A stretch of DNA of 64,000 bases, from contig CM077593.1 in NCBI GenBank assembly GCA_039654915.1, forward strand, positions 34,318,501 to 34,382,500, read 5' to 3'. Each line of letters starts with the position of its first letter. The stretch's first letter is position 1. The notes beneath the pieces were generated by a model. That model saw only the letters and a list, made by a program, of their open reading frames with translations. It was not told the DNA's origin and did no database searches. Origin of the DNA: Aquilaria yunnanensis. Its lineage: Eukaryota; Streptophyta; Magnoliopsida; Malvales; Thymelaeaceae. The position numbers and the translations under genes were made by a program. Shown here in pieces: positions 1-12,449 of this stretch.

Positions 1-773
1 CTTTAGGTCCAATACCGTATCATCTTGTATAATGATATTTCAAACTACTTAAATGTAATTTCATTATTCTTTTGTTTCAAAAGAATAATTGACTATGAAA
101 ACCATGACATGCTTCCTTAATAATAAAATTGAATATTGTTTCTAGCATTTATCCTATTTATGAGTACAAAGCCATACGGTTGGATTAATTACACACTTTT
201 ACTATTGATAGCCAAAGTGTTAAAGGCTTAGTTTAGGCTTCATCATACCAATGCTCTCCTGGTTGACTTTGATTAATTGAACTCAATGATGGACATTAGT
301 AAAACACTAAGGTAATGTGCCTGAAGATCCTCTAATACCCAAGTCAACAATTTGTTCAACAATGTGAGAATTGCCTCATGAGTGTGTGCACCTTGTCTCT
401 ATGTACGGTGCTCATACAAATAGGACATGGGTTACTGTTTCATGTTTTAAAAAGTTTCCCTTCATATCCATGGGAGAGTTATCACTCTTCATTATTACTT
501 GCAATGTAATTATGAATCGGTCCCCATAATTATTGCTATTAGTCTTTCACCATTATGGTTGTAAAATGATCATTGCTTTTCTACATGCAATCCAATCCTA
601 AGTTTTTAGGAAGCCATGTTAAATGAGATTTTGTTGATATATAAGATCATCCATGCTAGGGGGGTCCATTAGTGACAAAGCACTAGCATTGTTTTGTGTT
701 CACTTCAAAGTAAGAGTGTTTACTTTAAAGTGTCTAAAACTAGTAGCATTTGCTTTTGGAGTTTGAGTGTTTG
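1..773. other. Unassigned AT-rich flank of the Tat element
   Basis: No gene, RNA gene or recognisable repeat end is visible here. The stretch ends at the CTTTT duplication (774-778) that marks the Tat-type insertion, so before that insertion it was continuous with the sequence starting at 16306. Confidence 0.5.
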
Positions 774-807
774 CTTTTTGATAGGGAAAGTGATTAGGTA
801 GGCTAGG

Positions 808-3726
808 TGTGACAGCCCTCGGAGCTATAAGTCTAATCAGCCAGGTAATTAGTTAATTTAACAAATTATACTTTAGATAATTTATTGCAAGCTAAGTCTC
901 GGTAATATAGGGTCCAGTAGTTAAAAATAAATAAAATTGATCATTTAAGCAAGCCGAGCCAAGAGGGGTATTTTGGTCATTTCATATAGTGACCTATTTT
1001 TATTGCACTGTTGGATAGAGCATAAGAAAATATTAAATTTTAGGTATGACGGTTTTTCATGATTTTCGTTCTATCATCATGAAATTTTGGATTGAATAGA
1101 TTGTCCATAAGTAGTTTAAATGTAATCCGTAAAGAAATAGGGTTTAAATTAGATGTTTTTCAAAAATCTGGAGACTGATGTGTAATTATATCTGTGAAGA
1201 AACAAGCTGTGGCGTAATACTAACGTTGGTACTCAATTTTTTGAATCTTATCATCTAATGATTAAACATTAAAAATCATGCACTTAGACCATGCATGTGC
1301 CTTGCACATGCTAGCTTACTTAATAAACTTTATTAATCAAACCAACTTGTTTCCTTCCTTAGCCAGAAGCTCCAACTTGCCAAAACCTCTCTCATCTTCA
1401 AACCACCATAGCCAAGATCCCTCCAAGCTCAATCCACCCAAATTCAAGCACAAATAATCAAGATTTTGAAGGAAAAACAAGTTTTGTGCTATCCTAAGCA
1501 AGGATTTATTGCTTCTTGTCTGAGTAAGTTTGGTTCTATTATTTCCCCTATTTTTGAGCTTCAGTTTAGCTCTGTAAATTCTGGAAATTAATGTTAGACT
1601 TGGTTGTTAAGAGAAATCAACGGTGCTCAACATGTTTGAATGTGTTCATGAGCTCATCCATGGTTAGTTTTGTTCCTATGGTGTAGTTTTCATCATCTTT
1701 GGATTTCTGGCACTGTTCATGTGATTTTTATGGTAGAAATCATGGATGGGATAATTTTTTGATGTGTTTCCTAGCTGTAATATGTGAATTGAGATGCAAA
1801 TGAGCTAAAAACCCAAGAGAACTAAGGCTAGAATTTTGGTGTAGCTGAAACTGTGAGTGTTGAGCTAGGTGTGGTTTAATTTTTTTACAGCCAGCCATAA
1901 TTTCTTGTTCCAGGGCTTTTAGTAGCTCACCAAGGATGTTATCTTACTTATGAACTAGTATTTGAGGGTTAAGAAGCAAGTGAACATTTAGTTGGAAGTG
2001 AATTACCAATGAATGCCATGAATGTGCACCAGTGAAGTTTTATGGCTACTGTAATTGTGGTTACTTCCCATAATAAACTGTGTTATTCTAATGATATTGA
2101 TGGCTATTGGTTGTTATAATCTTGCTTATACACTAGTATACAAGACATAAAAAATAAAAGAGCAAGATTTGGGCTGCATTTATGCTATTAAAAGTGTAAA
2201 GAACCACAAGATGGGCAAACTAGAGACAAAAAATTTTGGGTTGTTAGTGGTTGTTTTAGGGGCTTTTTCCAAGTGTTAAAATTGATAAATTGTGCTTAAA
2301 ATTATCAATATAAGTTCTGGGAATAAGCTACTAAGAAAGGTCATAAGTTTGGCTTGAAATCGAGGTAAAAAGGCTAAGTACTTGAAGCTTGCAAACTAAG
2401 CTATCTAAGGTAAGGGTTACTTGATTTGTATGCTTATGTGTTAAATAAATTTGGCTAAGATACTTGCATATCAAGTGGATGAATTATTGATGGATTTAAC
2501 AAGCATGTAAATTGAGTATTGATGGCTATTTAAGAAGCTTATATGATTGGGTTTTGTAGGAAACCAAACTATGAAGTGCATATGAAATGTGTAAGTGCAT
2601 GTTTGTGAACTTTCATGTATAGGCAACATGGACCTTAGTATGGTCTAATTTATGAAGAATATGATGGTTTGAAAACCTAAGATACCTAAGGTCACCATGA
2701 TGGGCCAAGGCTTAGGTGAACCTAAGAGGGGGGAGGTGTCCTCAACCACTCACCAAATGTTGGAATGCTAGCACTAACACATGTATTTAAATAAGCAAAT
2801 AGGTCACTCTTGTACATAAAATAAGGGATTTTAGCAAATACTAAGAAGCTTTCAAAGCAGTATTTGTATGGACAAGTTAGACTTGTCAATTGCAAGACAA
2901 ATTGGTAAAGGAATTGCAGGAATTAGCTACTCCCATGATTATTGGCCAATAATACGAATTCCTAGCACTACGACTTGAGCTCAAGTGCCCTAAGCATATA
3001 TTGACATCCTTGTGGATATTATGCATGGTCCCATATGATTATTTTTCATGCAGGTTACAACCCTTATTGGGAACCTCTGGTTCTTGCACCTCTTACATGT
3101 TTTATGTGCAGATACTAGTATATATAGGGCTAACAACCAATAGAAGGAAAGGTTGTTAGTTTTTTGGGACCAGGTGTGCATAAGTTAATTACTATTGTAC
3201 ATTGTTGTTATGTTTCTTTCTTACAGGTTCCTAATTACTCAGAATACTAACTTATTGGCCTTTGTTGTATAGAAGCAATGAACAGGGGATACCTAAACAC
3301 TGTAGTGATCTTTTTTGGCAGTGTAACTCAAGTGGGATTGGATCCCAAGATTCTCAGTGTGTAGCATATGTATAACACTTTTGTGTATGATGTATATATG
3401 TGTGTAGAAGTTATGCCTTTAGTAAATACTATGGAACTATTGGTGATGTTCCCTGGTAGCTTGTATGGATTCACAATGCATAATAGCATGTTTTATATGA
3501 ATGCATGTTTTGAAATGCTGGCCAACTGGACCAAGTATATATATTATTTTTATGGTCATTGACCTAGAGCCATAGAAAGGCGTAGTATAAAACAATAATG
3601 CATTAAGGATTTAATCAATTAGTAAGCCCACTAAGGAGCAATTTGCACAGACCTAGAACTAAATTAGTGTAAGGCTCCTGGGGTCCAATATGACCAAGTT
3701 AGGATTAAGGGTAAAGGCCTGTGACA
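808..3726. mobile_element. 2.9-kb solo LTR (family A) inside the Tat 3' LTR
   Basis: The block begins TGTGACAGCC and ends GGCCTGTGACA, giving TG...CA ends. It is flanked on both sides by CTAGG (803-807 and 3727-3731). The uninterrupted homologue near 15951-15965 has a single CTAGG, so the insertion is well defined. No gag, pol, PBS or polypurine tract is visible inside, so I read it as a solo LTR of a long-LTR, probably gypsy, family. Its opening, followed by a stretch of the 'gtattttggtcattt' type, resembles the starts of the blocks at 18361 and 39036. Confidence 0.75.
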
Positions 3727-3949
3727 CTAGGCCCACGAGCTTGGTGAATAGCAGATCAAAGTCCTACAAGCAAATATAGTGTTAGAGCCTTAGGATGTAC
3801 TCTTGGGGGAAACCTTTTGATGCTAAGGTTAGTTTTCCAACAAAGAATAGCAGGAAGAACAAAAGGAGAGCTAGAATCCCCTACCTTGGGGTTGGTGAAG
3901 GGTTTATATAGTCAAGGTGTGCTCAAGTAGTTTGCTCTTGGGATAGAAA

Positions 3950-5370
3950 TGTTAGTGTTGTGCCCAAAGCCAATCATGAGATGATTGTATTTTGCACATT
4001 GATGCATGAAATTTTATTAAGGCATTAATCCAGTAATTATGTTTATTGTTTTGTTTCTACATAACTTAATAAACATAATTATAACCCTAGAATAATGATA
4101 TTCTTAAATATCCCTGGTCTAGTATTATCATGGAGCGGGTTGCAATAATACATAAAGACTAGCATATGTGGAGACTAATATAAGATATGTAGTCTACATA
4201 TGAGTTCAAGTTGGAGAACTTGTGTTCTGGACCGACCCACCATGAGAATGCTACATGGATCGTTATATGAATGTCATAAGTGATTCTCATAGTGATCATG
4301 TATATGTAGTCCTTTGACCTAAGGTCATCAAGGTTCCTTATATGTGAGTCACATACTTTGATACTTCCCTTTGTTACTCATAACTGAGTGAACTTGAAGG
4401 AGGTCATTGGGTATGTCACATATCATACAGAGGGTTTTGTATGATCAAGATGGGATTTGTCCCTCCTATGTAACAAGAATGATATCTTCAGGCCCTTCGA
4501 TAGAGTGAGACTAAGAAAATGCATGCCCATGCTCGGATGAGTTGATATACAATATCAATGTTATCAGTTTAAGTTATTTTACTTGGTAATCAAAAAACCA
4601 TAAATCGAGCTATACGAGAGTGACATATTCCATGTCTCGTGCTTGATCTTGATATCTTGGACAAAGAGACAATGGCATATACGGATAATGATCATAAAGG
4701 TTTAGTCGAATCACTGACAATCTTGTCACTTGGGTAGCAATGATGTGTTGCTAAACACCACTCATTGTTTATGATCATAAATGTGATTTATGATCATTGT
4801 CAATGTGATAGGAGCCTATTGGGTCGCACACATAGAAAATTGGATTATTTGAGTGCATGGGCCAAATTTTTTTGTCTTGGTTTTATGATAATTTCGTATT
4901 AATGATTGGCCCAAAGGTTAAGCCATTATTAGGAACGAAATTAAAACCTAATTAGATTAGGGCTTTGAATCCCATTAGGCTTGGGAGTTGAGTCTCACTA
5001 TAAATACATCGTATAGTGAGAAATTTGTAGCTTTTGCCTTAGCCTCCTTAAGAACAGAAGACTTCTGAGAGTTCCAATCGCACTCCTCTTGCCATTCCTT
5101 GGAGGGTGCAAGCTAGCACTACGAGTGCAAGAGGAACGCATCAACTGAGACCTGATGGAGGCATGGTGATCCCGAGAGGCTCATGTGGATACCATAGATA
5201 GCTTGAATATGTCAACTGTTCAAGTTTTGTGGTTCAACTCAATAGTTGGGTAAAAGATCTTAACTGAACTAGGTATAAAATTTTGAGCACCCGATTTACC
5301 CCATTTCACTTAGATCTTGGAGGGTTTTGGTTATATTCCCATGTATTTGCTTGGCTCTCGAAACCCTATA
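3950..5370 (+). mobile_element. 1.4-kb solo LTR, copy 1 (TGTTAGTGTTG family)
   Basis: This is one of three closely similar blocks in the window (also 10369-11782 and 21675-23089). It starts TGTTAGTGTTGTGCCC and ends CCCTATA, a decayed form of the CTAACA end kept in copy 3. The duplication AGAAA is at 3945-3949 and 5371-5375, and the matching LTR near 16163-16175 shows the empty site. A TATA box (TATAAATA, 4999-5006) lies about 370 bp before the end, as in an LTR promoter. A perfect 12-bp inverted repeat with a 3-nt loop lies at 4771-4797. There is no coding capacity. Confidence 0.8.
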
Positions 5371-5517
5371 AGAAATCCCATAGTTTATCTCATATTTTCT
5401 AGATACAATTTCCTTCTATGAGGGAATTCTCTTTGGGACCTATTTGGGCTTCCAAGGGTGGCTCAACCTTTAGACCTTAGACATCTAGGTTTGGGCCTTC
5501 AGGTCCATTTCCTACCA

Positions 5518-5530
5518 ATGGGTCCCCCCC
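5518..5530 (-). other. Polypurine tract of the Tat element
   Basis: Directly beyond the TACCA end of the 3' LTR the + strand reads ATGGGTCCCCCCC, so the minus strand carries a G-rich purine tract right before the 3' LTR. This is where plus-strand DNA synthesis would be primed. Confidence 0.6.
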
Positions 5531-6412
5531 ATGAGGGAATGTGGGTTGAGAGCCCCACATTCCTGGGTTCATCTAGGAGACATCTTTTTTAGGATAAGCG
5601 TGTGATCCCCTCTGTTGGCTTTCTGGGGAAAGTGGTTACACGTCACCATTTCAACTTTTCTCCCCCGCCACTCCTATGGGGTTATAACATGTGTCAAGCG
5701 TGTCAACTAAAATGAAGGCAATGAGACATTCATTAAATGCTCTTCAGGGAAGTGACCGGGCATGGCTACCTTGGCGGCTGCTAGTGGCCATGTGTCAATT
5801 GGTGGTTGGCCTATTCATTCATAGTGGGGATTTCTAAGGGGAAACCCAAGGGTTGCAAGTTTCCTTATATATATCATGGGGGTTTCCGCCCTTCCCCTTT
5901 CACTGTTTGGTTTGTTATGCTATTTTGTGATTTTGTTTCTTGATTGTTGGTGTCAAAGTTCTCTAGTGTTTCTCTTCTGAAGTTTTTCTTCTTCTTCTTG
6001 TAGTGTTCATTCTTCTTTAGTGCATTTAGGTAGCGGGTTCTTCATCTTTTCTTCTTACCTTTTTTTTTTGTTTTTACTTCTCTTGGGTTTTGGGTTTTTC
6101 TAAGTTTTCGCCTTTCCACCACCTCATTATGTTGGTGGCAACTCTGATGTGTTCTCACCATTTTTTCCATATGGCTTATACGAAATCGTGATCTAAGGCT
6201 GCTGCCGACATCGGGTGATTCTTCAAAGATGCCTTTCTTTCCCAATGCTTGGGTGGTAAAGGGGACTGTGACTCAACATAACTAAGGCACGCTAGCGATA
6301 AACCTTGCCAGATATTTTTGGCCTAACGGCATTGTCACCGCCTTCTCTAGTGCATAGGCCCTCAAAGATAGGGGCCTAGTAGGGGGAAGTAAACAAGAAG
6401 ACATGTTGTCTG
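5531..6412. other. Tat element 3' interior, non-coding
   Basis: I recognise no coding match here. A pyrimidine-rich, leader-like stretch at 5900-6080 precedes the + strand extra gene and could be its promoter or leader; that role is inferred only from position. Confidence 0.35.
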
Positions 6413-8766
6413 CGTTTGCAGACCAGCTCCTTGCTAGGTTCCGCTTCCACCTTCACTCACTGGTAGAATAAATCTGAGCACTATTAGATTCCTTCATCAC
6501 AACTAATGCCAAACATATTTGTTTACATCATCTGCTTCAAGTTGGTGGGGATGTCTCCACTACTTGAGGTTTTCCTCTAATTTTACATGTTGGACCTAAA
6601 GAAAGGCACCAACTTTTTCCATATTGCCCCAATTAACTGAGGCAGGAACAAGTCTTTTGCCTTCATATCCTGCATGGACCCGTGGTCGGGGTAGAAAGAG
6701 CACTTGTTTTTCACGGTAAAGGAGCAGGAATGGGGGTTCCCTTACGAGTTCACAGACACCCCTCAACATGCTTTGGTTAGGATGTTGACCATCTATAAGG
6801 GCTCAAAGGGCCATCATTTGCTTCTCTAGTTAGTCCGCTAGCTGGAGGGAGTAGTGGGGAACAACAATTTTTTGGAGTTGTTCCCCATTCATTACACAGA
6901 TATAAATAAGACTACCCTTAGTTAGGCAGGGATCAATAGGGCCCGCCGGTCACATCCGGGATTAAAGGACCCGTGCAATTAGGAGGAGGGCTAAGAAGAA
7001 AGGCTAGTTGAAGCCTATGGTGTCACCACCAGGCCCCAGCAAGGCCCCCCGCTAAGGAGTTGTGTCCTAGCCGTAATATTTTTTATTCTCTTTTATGCAT
7101 GGTTATGGTATCTAATTATGCCTTATTTTTTTGTAGAAATGAACAGTTGAACCAAGGATTTTTTAAAGAGGTGCAAGAGTATTGCTGATGCCTTGGTGGA
7201 GGCCCGCAAGGCCAACATACTCCTAGCTAATGCGGCACATGTGGTAGAGGCTCTGTCATCCAAGCAGCCATCCAAAGTGGTGGAGCTTCCTGAATCCCCC
7301 TAGAGGCTCAGTTAGTCCCTAAGAAGGCAAGGCCAATTGGTCTGCCTAGAGACGGTACTACCCATGGTGGAGGCAGTGGTAAGGCATCATTTTAGCAATT
7401 TTTCCATGATAAATTTATTGACTTAAGGTCATGTTGTGCTGATTGTGGGTGTTTCCATATAGTGGCTTCAGAGAAATGCATGAGGTCATGTTAGAACCCT
7501 CCTATCGAAGACCTAGTGGTGTAGCAAAACAAAAGGTGGCATTGAGGCCTTTGAAGGCAACGCCTTCTGCCCTGCCTCTAACCCCTACGTAGGTTCCAGT
7601 GGGGTTGTCCTTGAGAAGGCCCCATCTGCCTGAGGGGGTTCACTTGAGCTGAAACTGGATGACTGTTATCAGCCGTGCAACCTAATCCTTGTGCGGAGTC
7701 AGGCGCAAGATAGGGATTTGGTACTAGAGGGGATTGCACATGACCAAGTCTTTGACCCCTTTATGGGTGATGAGGATTGTCGAATCAATCCTTGAGGATC
7801 GATCCGATATTTGCCATCGCATCCTAGAGGGGTTGATGACTCTCAAGGATTGTCAGTTTCTGGCTCATCCACATTGATCAAAAGAGGACCAGCTAATGAG
7901 CATGGATAGTAGCCTTCTCCAAGTATGTTCTTTTACTCACTTAGTGGTTGTGGTGCTATTTTGCTTACTAATGAGTTTGGGTTTTGGCAGGAGGCCATCA
8001 TCGCCTATGGTTTGGGGGAATAATGGTTGGCTCATGAGAAGGCCTTCCACTCTAAGTTGGAGGCTTCATGCAAGAATGCCAACTTGCTTCAGCTGGAAGT
8101 AAGTAGCAAACAAAGTACCTGGGAGGCACTTGCAAAAGACCTCCAACTGGAAAGGGAAGAAAAAAATGGAAATGAAGGTGTCACCAAGGAGCTAAAGTTA
8201 AAGGTAGGGGAGCTATAAGAGGCTCTGAAGCAATCTCTGGAAAAGGAAGTTGAGGCTTGAGAGGAGGCCAATCGTTTGGTGGCCTTACTAAAGACAGCAT
8301 AGTCTAAGATAAATACGATTAGGGTTACTCTGTCGATGGAAAAGTATGCTCCTCTGAGCCCAAAGACTGTTAAGGATGAGGCTAGCTCATGTTCGCCTAT
8401 CTATAAGATGCTCTTTGTAGAGCGCATTGAGCGAGTTGGTTTCGTTAAACGCGGGGCCATCTAGAGTATTAGTGCCTTCGGTTTAAGGCTAATGCTCGCA
8501 TGAAGGAGCTTGGCTCACTTATTCTGAAGGTGGAGGAAGGGCTTGGAGAGATTGCCTTCCTAGAATTCAAGGAAGGTTTTCTTTCTTGCCACTTTAAGGT
8601 CGAGCGGACAAATGCAAACCCTGATCTCTCATTTCTGTCAGCTTCTGAGGATCTAGGTTCGAATTATGAGTTTTGGCTGAAGAAAGGGAAAACTGGGATT
8701 CCTACCTTTAATGAGGACAAGTCAGCGACAAATCTTGATGTAGACACTATTCCATATGAATTTTAG
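6413..8766 (+). pseudogene. Antisense extra ORF of the Tat element (plant 'putative gypsy-type transposon' family), decayed
   Basis: The + strand between the 3' LTR and integrase carries a broken gene running opposite to gag-pol. Around 6640-6760 a translated stretch resembles the conserved 'K..FFFV...EWGFP' core of the plant protein family annotated as putative gypsy-type transposon (Pfam Transposase_28). From about 7980 to 8300 there is a Lys/Glu-rich, probably coiled-coil stretch. The last segment (8500-8766, stop after IPYEF) stays open for 88 codons and resembles the acidic C-terminal part of that family. Intron-like joints are visible: an acceptor at about 7135, a donor at about 7380 with an acceptor at about 7462, and a donor at about 7921 with an acceptor at about 7990. 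In-frame stops show it is dead. Antisense extra ORFs are known in Tat-group elements; function unknown. Confidence 0.55.
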
Positions 8767-9676
8767 GAGCCTTCGTAGTTAGTCCCCATCCCTCTTTTCT
8801 TTTGTTTCCTTAAGATCCTCCTTCACCTTTTTGTAGTAATTCTTTTGTCAAGAAACTTTCTTTTAATGAGAAGTTTATTTTTGCAATGCCTTTGCTTTTT
8901 ATATTTTTTGTATACTTGCAACATTTAGTGACCCATTACAATGTTTGGCGCAAGTAGGGGGCCGTCGTAGTCGGGCCTTGTCAAGTGTTCTTAAGTGCTC
9001 GAAAGTTTTGCAAACCTTGTTTTTATGTGATGAGAACGTGAAGCGTTCGAAGAGTGGCTCTTTATTTGTAAGCAATTTGAAACACATAATGTGAAATAAT
9101 TGTCTTTGTGTTAATCTAAGTGCAGTAAGGAGACAAATCATCTGAATGATAATTCCTAGGCAACTTTTTTCCTTCTAAGGTTGTCAATTTATAAACTCCT
9201 TCTCTGAGCTTTTTTATGACTAGTTAGGGTTTATCTCAATTTGGCCTTAGCACCCTATGCCATGGGTTCTTGCCTATTAGTTCACTTTGGTAAAGGCCAG
9301 ACCCCCCATTTGAATGTTCTTCCCTTTCATCCTTAGGTCATGAGTTAAGGTAGTTCGTTTCCTGAAGACCCTTATGCAAACATTTGCATCCTCCCTTAAC
9401 TCTTCAAATACATCTAGATTTCCCTCAAGGGCTTTCTCGTTGTGTAGACTCATACGCTTGGGTTCATAAGGTAGGGCAAGAGATTACCATAGGTATAAGG
9501 GCATTGGTTCCATAAGCCATTGTGAAAAGTGATTCTCCCGTAGGCCTTTGGGGGGTTGTATGATAATCCCATAGGGCATTTGTTAGCTCTTCCACCCACC
9601 TGCCTTTAGCCTTACCTAGCCTCTATATTAGACCTTCCTTTCTCATTCTATTAGTGACCTCTACATGCCTGCTTAA
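8767..9676. other. Spacer between the antisense ORF and integrase
   Basis: The first 120 bp look like a 3' end for the + strand gene, T-rich with an AATGAG stretch. The rest shows only faint minus-strand integrase C-terminal similarity broken by stops. Confidence 0.35.
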
Positions 9677-10110
9677 TTAGGAATGAGAGATGAGGGCAAA
9701 GTATAGGCGAATGCCCATCTCTTCAGTGAATTGTCGAACTTGCTGATTGTCAAACTGTTTTCCATTGTTAGTGACAATGTCTTGGGGGCTTCCAAAATGG
9801 CAAATGATATTCTTGCTCAAGAACTTAGTGATTTGGGGGGCCGTGATAGAGGCTAAGGGTTCCACTCCTACCTACTTCATAAAGTAGTCTACCGCCACAA
9901 TACAATACTTAACTTACCCTAGGGCCATAGGGAACACTCCAATTAGATCTAATCCCCACATGGTGTACGGCCAATGGTCCACCACTAAAGAGGCATTGAA
10001 GGAAGGCAACCTCTGTTTTCTCAAGTTGATCTAGCAATTATGGCATGTCCAGACAAACTCCTTGGCATCCCATATTATTGTAGGCCAAAAGTAGCCTTAT
10101 CTCAAGGCTT
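9677..10110 (-). pseudogene. Integrase remnant, Tat element
   Basis: Read on the minus strand, a zinc-finger remnant (CHNC) is followed by a WPYTMWGLDLIG stretch, then VAVDYF holding the first catalytic Asp, then EPLASITAPQI and IVTNNG. In working integrases of this group the last motif is usually TDNG, so the second catalytic Asp is replaced by Asn. Several stops interrupt the domain. Integrase would insert the reverse-transcribed DNA; this copy cannot. A 1.4-kb solo LTR now separates it from the upstream RNase H. Confidence 0.8.
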
Positions 10111-10368
10111 TGTGGGCTAAGGCATTGGTGCTGATGTGTGCTTCACAGTCTCCCTAGTGAATCTCTTTGAGGATGTGATGCTCTTCAAGCAAACTTAGGC
10201 ATCGTTGTAAGAGGGATACGAATCCTCTTCTGTACAACTCCCCCTATAATGAGAAACGTCCTACCCAAATCTTGATCTTCTTCTTTTTCTCAGGAGTTCC
10301 GCTCAATGCACCCTTCTCGAGGTAGGTTTTGATTGGCTCCCTCCAATCATATTCGGCTATCATATAAT

Positions 10369-11782
10369 TGTTAGTGTTGTGCCCAAAAATCAATCTTGAG
10401 ATTACTGTATTTTTGCACATTGAGTCTTGATATTTTATTAAGGCATTAATCCAGCAATTATGTTTGTTGTTTTGTTTTCTGTGTAATGTAATAAGCATAA
10501 TTGTAACCCTAGAATAATAATATTCTCAAATGTCTCTGGTCTAGTATTATTGTGGAGCAGGTTACAATAATATATAACGACTAGCATATGTGGAGACCAA
10601 TATGAGATATGTAGTCTACATATGGGTACAAGTTGGAGACTTGTGTATTGGACCGACCCACCATGAGAACACTACATGGATTGTTATATGAGTGTCATAA
10701 GTGATCCTTCTAGTAATCATGGTATATGTAGTCCTTTGACCTAAGATCATCAAGGTTCCCTACATGTGAGTCACATACTTTAATACTTCACTTTGTTGCT
10801 CGTAATTGAGTGAACTTGAAGGAGGTCATTGGGTATGTCACATATCATGTGAAGGGATTTGTATGATCAAGATGGGATTTGTCCCTCCTATGTAACTGGA
10901 GTGATATCTTTGGGCCCCTTGATAGAGTGAGACTTAGAAAATGCATGGCCATGCTCAGATGAGTTGATATACGATATCATTGTCATCAATTTAAGTTAGT
11001 CTATTCGGTAATCAAGAAACCAAAGATTGGGCTATACGAAAGTGACACATTCTATGTCTCGTGCCTATTCTTGATATCTTGAACAAAGGAACAATGACAT
11101 ATATGAGAAATGATCATAAAGGTTTAGTCGAATCATCGACAATCTTGTCACTTGGGTAGCAATGATGTGTTGCTAGACACCGCTCATTGCTTATGATCAT
11201 AAATGTGATTTATGATCATTGCCAACGTGGTAAGAGCCTATTGGGTCGCACACATGGAGTTCTTTAGATTATTAGAGTGCATGGGCTAAATATTTGGGTT
11301 ATGGTTTCATAATAATTTCGTGTTAATAATGGGTCCAAACGTTGAGCCATTATTAAGCCCGAAATTAAAGCCTAATTGGATTAGGGCTTTGAAACCCATT
11401 AGGCCTAGAAGTTAAGTCTCACTATAAATACAACTTTTAATGAGAAATTCGCAGCTTCTTGCCCTAACCTCCCAAAGAGGACAGTCGCACTCTTCTCTTG
11501 CCATTCCTTGGAGGACATAAGCTAGCACTGCAAGCGCAAGAGAAACGCATCTGTCGGGACGTGGTGGAAGTGTGGTGATCCCGAGAAGCTCATGTGGATA
11601 CCATAGAGAGTTTGAACACGTCAACTGTTCTGGTTTTTATGATTCGACTTTACAGTTTGGCGAAATATCTTAACCGAATTAGGTATGAAAATTTTTTAAT
11701 ACCTGGTTTACCCTGTTTCACTTGGATCCTGGAGGGTTTTAGTTAAATTCTGCTACGCTTGTTTGGCTTTTGAAACCTTACA
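10369..11782 (+). mobile_element. 1.4-kb solo LTR, copy 2
   Basis: It begins TGTTAGTGTTGTGCCC and ends AACCTTACA. The flanks are ATAAT (10364-10368) and AGAAT (11783-11787), a target duplication with one change. The TATA box is at 11423-11430 and the perfect 12-bp hairpin at 11193-11219. It lies between the integrase and RNase H remnants of the Tat pol region, in the same orientation as the other two copies. Confidence 0.78.
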
Positions 11783-11787
11783 AGAAT

Positions 11788-12154
11788 GTATCAAGTGGAC
11801 CGAGGGGTTTGCAAGTACTTCCGTTATGGCCTCCTCTCGCCCTTTTGAGAGGGCATCAGCCTTAGTATTCCAGCTCCTAGGGATCTTTTGAGCCTGTACA
11901 AGGTCAAACATATCCATTAAATTTCTCGCTGTGCTAAGGTATTTGCAAAGAATAGGCACTTTTGCGTGTCCTATTCCCGTGACTTGATTCACTATTAGTT
12001 GAAAGTCACTGTAAATTTGTATGCTTCGCACCCCCACCCAACCAGCCATTTGCAGCCTTGCAATGAGTTCTCTATATTCTGTGACGTTGTTAGTTACAAG
12101 GAAACATAATATTATTCTAAGTGTGGCTTTTAAGTTGAGTGGGCCTTTAAGCAT
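11788..12154 (-). pseudogene. Second (archaeal-type) RNase H of the Tat element
   Basis: The minus strand is open for about 120 codons and reads as the extra RNase H of Tat elements. It has TNNVTEYRELIARL, then IYSDFQLIVNQV with the catalytic-type Asp, then IPRSWNTKADALSKG. Upstream 'N..AEY' and downstream 'N..ADALSK' blocks are typical of the family. This domain lies between the pol RNase H and integrase and is the main reason for the Tat assignment. The solo LTR copy 2 adjoins its C-terminal side. Confidence 0.8.
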
Positions 12155-12367
12155 GATGCCCGAACCTTAACATCTAGGACCTGAGGCCTCATCGACATCC
12201 ATTTCCCAAACTGGTGCCTTCTTGTGTCTTTTTTCTTTTTCTACACCTGGCATTATCTCAGGCACAAAATCTGTTAGGGCTTGTGCCTTGATATCCTTTT
12301 AGGGTTTATAGTCCCCCTATTCAATGTATTAATTAGCAAGTCTGCTAGATTTATCCGGTTTTAGTAA

Positions 12368-12449
12368 GACATCCCGCAAGGGTAATTCTGTTTTGATTGT
12401 GATGTGAAGACATCCCACAAGGGTAATTCTGTTTTGATTGTGATGTGAA
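12368..12449. repeat. 41-bp tandem duplication
   Basis: A 41-bp unit starting GACATCCCGCAAGGGTAATT occurs twice in a row with one difference. It falls in the Tat RNase H region. Since 41 is not a multiple of three it adds a frameshift, consistent with neutral decay. Confidence 0.85.

Larger units (their letters stand above)
779..5517 (-). repeat. 3' LTR of the Tat element, interrupted by two solo LTRs
   Basis: The LTR is seen in three pieces: 779-807, 3732-3949 and 5376-5517. Removing the insertions 808-3726 and 3950-5370, each with one copy of its target duplication, leaves about 390 bp that aligns end to end with the other LTR at 15932-16300. The intact copy therefore serves as the empty site for both insertions. 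Confidence 0.85.

Noticed and set aside
4771..4797. Hairpin in the 1.4-kb block as a bacterial-type terminator or CRISPR-like repeat
   Set aside because: Plant nuclear context; it occurs once per LTR copy with no spacer array and no T-run.
8500..8766. The 88-codon + strand frame as a host gene
   Set aside because: It lies inside the Tat element between pol and the 3' LTR and fits the end of that element's antisense ORF.
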